Source of the DNA: Suillus spraguei
Lineage: Eukaryota > Basidiomycota > Agaricomycetes > Boletales > Suillaceae
DNA length: 64,000 bases
Assembly: GCA_016800925.1 (NCBI GenBank)
Contig: JABCPU010000013.1
Coordinates: 186,001-250,000, forward strand
Reading direction: 5' to 3'
The translations under genes and the position numbers were made by a program. The notes beneath the pieces were generated by a model. That model saw only the letters and a program-made list of their open reading frames with translations, was not told the origin of the DNA and did no database searches. This document shows positions 58,801 to 64,000 of the stretch, in pieces (within the stretch, counting starts at the first letter, position 1; each line of letters starts with the position of its first letter).

Positions 58801-61800
58801 AGCCCTGAACTTATGAGAGAAACCATAGAACGTGCTTTGTGCTTTGTTGAGCCCCTCCGACCCTAGGTAAGTATGCATCAGTATTATCAGCAGTGGACGG
58901 CGAGGCCGACATAAACATAAACACAGTGAGGATAACATACGGAATGTCTGTGGGAGGCTTCAGGCTCGTTTTGTCTCTGAAAAAAAAGAGATCAGAATGT
59001 TGCCCATCTAATTCCTCTCTTTTTCTTTTTTCATGGGGAATTCGTGCTGAGCCCTGAATTTCTGAGAGAGGTTAGAGAGAGTAGTGTGTACCTTGAATTC
59101 TGTTCGACCGTAGGCGAGTATGCATCACTATGGTATTCTCGACTCGCTAAACTTCTTTTTTCAACAGTCCAACACGAATAAAACCCTCGGGCTGTTCTGG
59201 GAGGAGCGGTCTCAGCCAGTCAGGTGAGACAGCAATTTGGTATCCTAATTACTAAGATGACATGTGGAATAGAGCATTGATAAGTTGCCGAAGTGACTTT
59301 GGAAAGGCTTCTTTGATGGTCACCAACTCCTCGCGGTATACGGTGCACTGACAATTTCGGGGTTCAGAGGGTTGCTTGACGCAGCTCAATCGCGTGCAAT
59401 CAATTTCGCTGCGTAGTGCTTCGTTGAACCGGTACAACTTTGCTTGTATCGCTGATGCATCAACTTGTTCGAATGAGGCCAATCTGGCCTGTGGAGTTCT
59501 CAACCATGGTGGTGCTCGACGTCGGGGAGGAAAATGATGGAACAAAATGTTGAGCCAGCGAGTATCGCCAGTAAAAGGTGTAAACAGATTTCAGTACAGA
59601 AGGAATAATTGCATGCAAGGCTTCTGTTGAGTCTGTCAACGGGAGATACTTACCACCACCATCCCAAGCGGCTCATCAGTAAACTCCAGACTTATTCACT
59701 GAACCCCTGGGACGATATTGACTTAGTCTTCTCTTCACTGTTGTTTGACATTCTAACTCAGAGCGGGGTACGAGTGTAGGGTTAGACTTCGTGCAGCGGT
59801 TGCGCAGCACGTGGCTTCTCTCTTCTCCGCTTACCACACCGTGACAGTACCCAGGCTATACCCCACCAAGCTCTGGCGCCATGTCAGGAGCCTGCCGCTT
59901 CTCAGATTTTCTTTTCTGCTAAACACCGGTGATATCTGATGGCTCAGATCCTTGTAGGTGTCTGCATGCAATGAAGCTAAGTCCGGCGGGGAGCCCATGG
60001 GTAGAGAACACTGCTCTCTCGACCCTACTTGTGTAGGAAGTTCACTGTTGTGAACTCGTCAGGTTTCTTGCCAGAGAACCTGATAAAGGGAGGAGGCATT
60101 CAACCTTTTGCCAGTGGCAAGCAAAAGTACCGTCTTGTCGACACCTGCTGTCGTACACATGCGGATCCCTGCACTTTCGTGGACGTGGACGGGCCTGCAC
60201 TGATGCAGATGTCTGTATTGACGCAAGTGCCCGGATTCATGATCACGCGGATGCTTTCTTACTACTTCTATTGCGAACTGTCCCCTCACACAGCCTCACC
60301 TCGATGCATCGCTTTGCAGTGCCTACAATTTGGGAATTCGAGGTTCCCTCGCTACGTCGTATTCACTCGTCTGATGCGGGAATCGCACCTAATCTTGGTT
60401 CACTTTGCGCGGGTCGAAGCCCCTTCCAGGCTTCCGTCTATCTGCTTGCAATCAAGCATATACATTTTTTCTCGTTCCCACTACAATTTCACAAGAACGC
60501 CTACAAAGTCCCGCACATGAAGATCCTATAACATGCATACCGTAACCGCCGTGATTTGGCGATCATGGTGACATTGATGTTTTACTGGGCTTGCGCTGAT
60601 CGCTCCTTCAAACTTGTTCGTTATTAATATTTCAATTGTAACGGTGCTTGTGCGCAGAACCCCTGACTCGAACAAATTCTATTAGGACCTGTTAGACCCA
60701 TGCGTCTCATGCTTGACATCTTTTGATGCCTAACATCATGATTGATTTCCCTTTGCGTTGTGATGGTTATGAGCTTTTTGAAACACTGCAAGACAATGAA
60801 GTAACCCGAGTTGCCGCAGACTACCGTCTCCGAATAGGATAATTTTTCACTCATTCCCTTTTTCCTGCCATTCAGGTACTTATCGACGGGTTTCCGCAGT
60901 AGTAAGCTCTTTCATGTCACCGCTCTCCAAGCCTATGCTCATAAGTACACCACCGCTCCTTTGCATCCTTGCGGTGTATTCCACAAACCTACCATGTCCC
61001 ATAAGCGGGATCGATGTGGAAAGTGCTTTGACAAGCGATGAAGTCATCCTCATTGACGTTGCTTCATTATGTTGGATATGAATGGAAAACATGTCGCCAT
61101 GAGGTATACATGCCTGGAGACCGGAGGCTCCTGTAGCCATGACATACATCGAATGCTGCCAGGTCTTAATCGAGTTACGTTTCGCCTCGTAAAAACTGTA
61201 TGCTCATCCTAAAGTCACATATTGCTTCATCATGGTTCGTGTGATCGAGGCATCGACATGATCCTCACCCTATTTGACAAACCAGTCGAGAAGTTGCTGT
61301 ACGGACATCGGTGAGCGTTGCCTCTGTTGCAGGAGAAAAGGTAGAGGGACTGTCTCAGTTGTCCCAATCAAGAATATTTCTGCCAGTTCAAGTGGTCATC
61401 GATCATTGCAATGTTCTGCCGATGGAAATCAGTTGATGATATGTTCGTTGTCGTCTGTGAATAGCATACCTCGGTAACAGTACAGCAGTCTCTACCAGTA
61501 ACGAGATGACCGTAGATGTATGACACAAGTTGTTTTTTACAATGTTCTATCAGGAAACTATTTTTAGAGGAGACGAACATCACAGGAAAGTCCATGCGAT
61601 ACTCAACGTAGACCATCGGGATGGTTGAATATTGGGAAATTGAGTAGATGGAGGCTTTGCAAGTACAAAGTGCTACTGATAATTCTTTCCGTGTCTGAAA
61701 ACTATTTTCAAATGTTCACGTGCTATCTGCGTGAAAGTACATCCACTCACATTGTCGATGCCAGCATGATTCGGGTCTACGTCCGAAATGAAACTAAAGG

Positions 61801-63615
61801 CCAGCGTGAAAGCCTTGATACACTTGTCATAGAAGGAAGTCAGGAAAGTATGCGGGAAACCCCCGGTGGGTGTACCGTGCATTATTTGCAATTCTTGTAG
61901 TGGGGGATGATTCAATATATGACTGGGAATGGTATGGAAAAGGACCTACCTGGAAGTTATCGCAGTTCCACACGAAACGCCCCTTCCATGAACTCTATAT
62001 CTTGGATAAGTATTAGTATTATAGATACCGTAAAACGGGGAGAAAGCGCAAGTACTTCATTAATGATATCGCCGCCGAACACACTCCCCAGCCTTAGTGC
62101 TTTACAGTATGTCAGGGATGACCTGTATAGATATGGATTCTCGATCGAGGAAAAAATGACCATGGTCTGATCAGTACTTATCTGATATTTAGGTCTGCAT
62201 GGCCTTCAAGACGAGCGTGACATTCGTTTTGAGGGGTGCGTCTCGCGAACTATCCTTTCTCACCTACAAGATATCAGTTCGTACTTTCACGATCACAATC
62301 GCTAGGTCGTATCAAGTGAAGTGTTGGTAGCTGTATCAGCTTGGCTCGTTTTTATGAGGCTCCCGAGTTTACTACTTAGGTGTAGCTCAGACGGTAGGTT
62401 AAATGCGCCAACGAAAGCAGATGCTTCTGGCAGGATGCCAACAGGCATAGTCAAAGCGTTGGCTGATTCTGGTAAGACGAAACGTCAGCGCACATTAACT
62501 TAAGGATTTCACTTGGAAATGACACACGTACTGAGGATTCCGTCCTTCTTCCGACGAAAGAAAGGTGGACAGGGTACTTGTCCCATTGGTCTGGTTGTCT
62601 TGGCAGACTGATACATCGAGATGACGAGCACGTCAATGAGTGCCCTCGGGCAGAGGCTCAGACTCCCGAACGGAGATGTTACAAACCAATGCAAGACAAT
62701 TGAAACAAATCAGCAGAAACAATAGCGCTCGCAGGACCGGTCCCGAAAGAGATACGAATGATGGAATAGATTTTTCACAAATCGAGAAAAGCTCTGGGAA
62801 TTGATGGCTCGATCGAGGCGGAACAGCCTGGGGTTGACAGGACCCCAATCTTTCAAGATAAGCCTGATGTGAATCGCGCACCTTGAATTCAATAGCATCG
62901 ATTGTCCTGCTAATGAAAGAAGACTCACTGCCTCGCTAACACGCAAATGGGGCTAAATGTCATACTACATTTCGCTGGCCGTCCCTTGTTAACGCCGATC
63001 TGCCAGGTCTGGCGCCAGCTCGTTCTGAGCCTAAATTAGTACTACACACATGACCGGGATGATGAGTTTGAGTGAAGGGACATTGCACGGCAATGTATCC
63101 ACCTAGAACCTACTAGCTATTTGATGGTCTGTGGACAAAGAACTGCGCGTAAACGGGAAGTAAATTGCGGACAACAAGGGCACACAATGCACAAGCGATA
63201 GTACTAACTACAAGAGTTGTCGAAAGTAAACGGGCGCGCTTAAGGAGACAAGGTGACGGCATGTTGGACTGCAGAATTCAAGCTACAATCACTGGCGCGC
63301 GACATGAGGTGATAACACAGTTATACAACATCAATCAAGCATGTAATCGGAGTCCGTTCCTTTCTGTGCTGTGCGATGGTATAGTAACTGTATGATGGAA
63401 AGATGTACAGAGAGCGGTGCAAGTAGTGTGTACAAAATAGGCACAGTGACGAAAAGGATGCGATGAAGAAACAAGATATATCACGATGACGACGAAGTAT
63501 TTTGAGTGAAAACGAGAAATCTATGGTGTCCTGTCAACAGCACCGCGGCTGGAAGGCGGCCTCGAATTGCTTGAATATCAGTGTCAGTAGTCATCGGTAC
63601 ATAGGTCAAACAATC
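55874..63615. other. Gene-poor 7.7 kb stretch
   Basis: No gene that I can support. Candidate open stretches include 56954-57181 (plus, with CPLCREE), 59545-59252 (minus), 60029-60520 (plus, 163 codons) and 61625-61900 (plus); none shows a family motif or clean splice joins. A tandem duplication lies at 58658-59131. The region likely holds promoters at its ends and decayed repeats between. Confidence 0.45.
58658..59131 (+). repeat. Tandem duplication, about 235-base unit
   Basis: 58658-58890 and 58891-59131 both begin cagtggacggcgaggccgac and share the ggcttcagg(t/c)tcgtttt, gagccctgaa and gtatgcatca parts. They differ by small insertions, including a longer A-run in the second copy. Function unknown; possibly decayed coding sequence. 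Confidence 0.75.
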
Positions 63616-64000
63616 TTACGCTTCTCTAGTTTGCTTAGGCCAGTCCCAAACTTGACTGATCCACCGAGCCATAGGTACTTCTCGCCTCATGACGGTGGTG
63701 ATCCAAGGATGAGACAACATTCCTCCGGGTGTAGGGCGATTTTGATGGTCAATGATCAAGCTGCAGTGAGCGTTGATACAATGATACGCAAAAGGAGACT
63801 GGGCAAGAGCTTACGTCTGTCGAATAAAGTCTTTCATTTCATCACTCCATACAATGTTATCACCTTCTTCATCAGTCAGTTGAGGTGGCTGAAGAGTTAT
63901 TCTGATGTAAGCAAGATTCAACAACAGGTTCTAAGTGCCTACCTGTCCCTGGGTGATATAGACAATGAGTTCAATGGAAGTAAGGTCTTCGGGAAATGGG
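63616..64000 (-). CDS. MAP kinase kinase (MEK-type), C-terminal part
   Basis: Partial gene entering from the right edge on the minus strand. Exons visible: 64000-63943, 63888-63815 and 63760-63616, with stop TAA at 63616-63618. The reading gives FPEDLTSIELIVYITQGQ, then QPPQLTDEE, DEMKDFIRQTLIIDHQNRPT, and SHPWI, which is the end of a protein kinase domain (the Arg after the NRPT-type motif is subdomain XI). The tail VPMARWISQVWDWP after the kinase domain is typical of fungal MEK-type kinases of the Ste7/Mkk kind. Such kinases phosphorylate a MAP kinase in mating, wall-integrity or stress pathways; which one cannot be told from the fragment. Catalytic residues lie outside the window. Confidence 0.85.

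Noticed and set aside
62375..62445. tRNA-like start (ggtgtagctcagacggtagg)
   Set aside because: The D-arm-like stretch is convincing, but no anticodon stem, T-arm (GGTTCGA type) or matching acceptor stem follows.

Overview
The window reads as a filamentous basidiomycete (Agaricomycotina) nuclear chromosome segment. Genes are split by many short introns of about 45-60 bases with GT..AG ends. The proteins are fungal housekeeping types (INO1, ERO1, vigilin, U2SURP, PP5, SNAPC3, a Zn2Cys6 regulator, a Pho85-type cyclin, a P450). Several conserved proteins carry no domain I can name. I saw no rRNA, convincing tRNA, CRISPR array or telomere repeat. All calls come from reading translated sequence; no database search was possible.

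Layout. 1-942 (minus) is a rhodanese-domain protein. 1887-3836 (plus) is a seven-exon 2-methylcitrate dehydratase, enclosed by two inverted repeat arms of about 490 bases (1283-1772 and 4612-5107). 3.9-13.9 kb is a rearranged mosaic: relics of a NADAR domain, a second inverted repeat pair (6191-6520 and 8998-9315) around an unknown gene (7073-8263), a truncated copy (9317-10033) of an 802-residue unknown gene (11375-13879), and several copies of a short C-terminal cassette (4030-4303, 10261-10540, 10640-10700). 15.3-25 kb holds SNAPC3, a single-pass membrane protein, INO1 and ERO1. 27.4-30 kb is a P450. 30.4-42 kb is compact: vigilin (plus), then U2SURP, PP5 and a secreted lysozyme-like protein (all minus). 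A cyclin (45.9-47.6 kb) and a small conserved protein (48.2-48.8 kb) follow. 48.9-63.6 kb is gene-poor, broken by one Zn2Cys6 factor (54648-55873). A MEK-type kinase enters at the right edge (63616-64000).

How the genes relate. There are no operons. INO1 makes inositol phosphate, ERO1 drives disulfide formation in the endoplasmic reticulum, and the dehydratase serves propionate breakdown in mitochondria. SNAPC3, vigilin and U2SURP act on snRNA transcription, mRNA binding and splicing. Vigilin and U2SURP converge with only 137 bases between stop codons. The most unusual part is 1.3-13.9 kb, where inverted repeats, decayed gene pieces and intact genes are interleaved as if a gene-capturing mobile element or repeated ectopic recombination had worked there.
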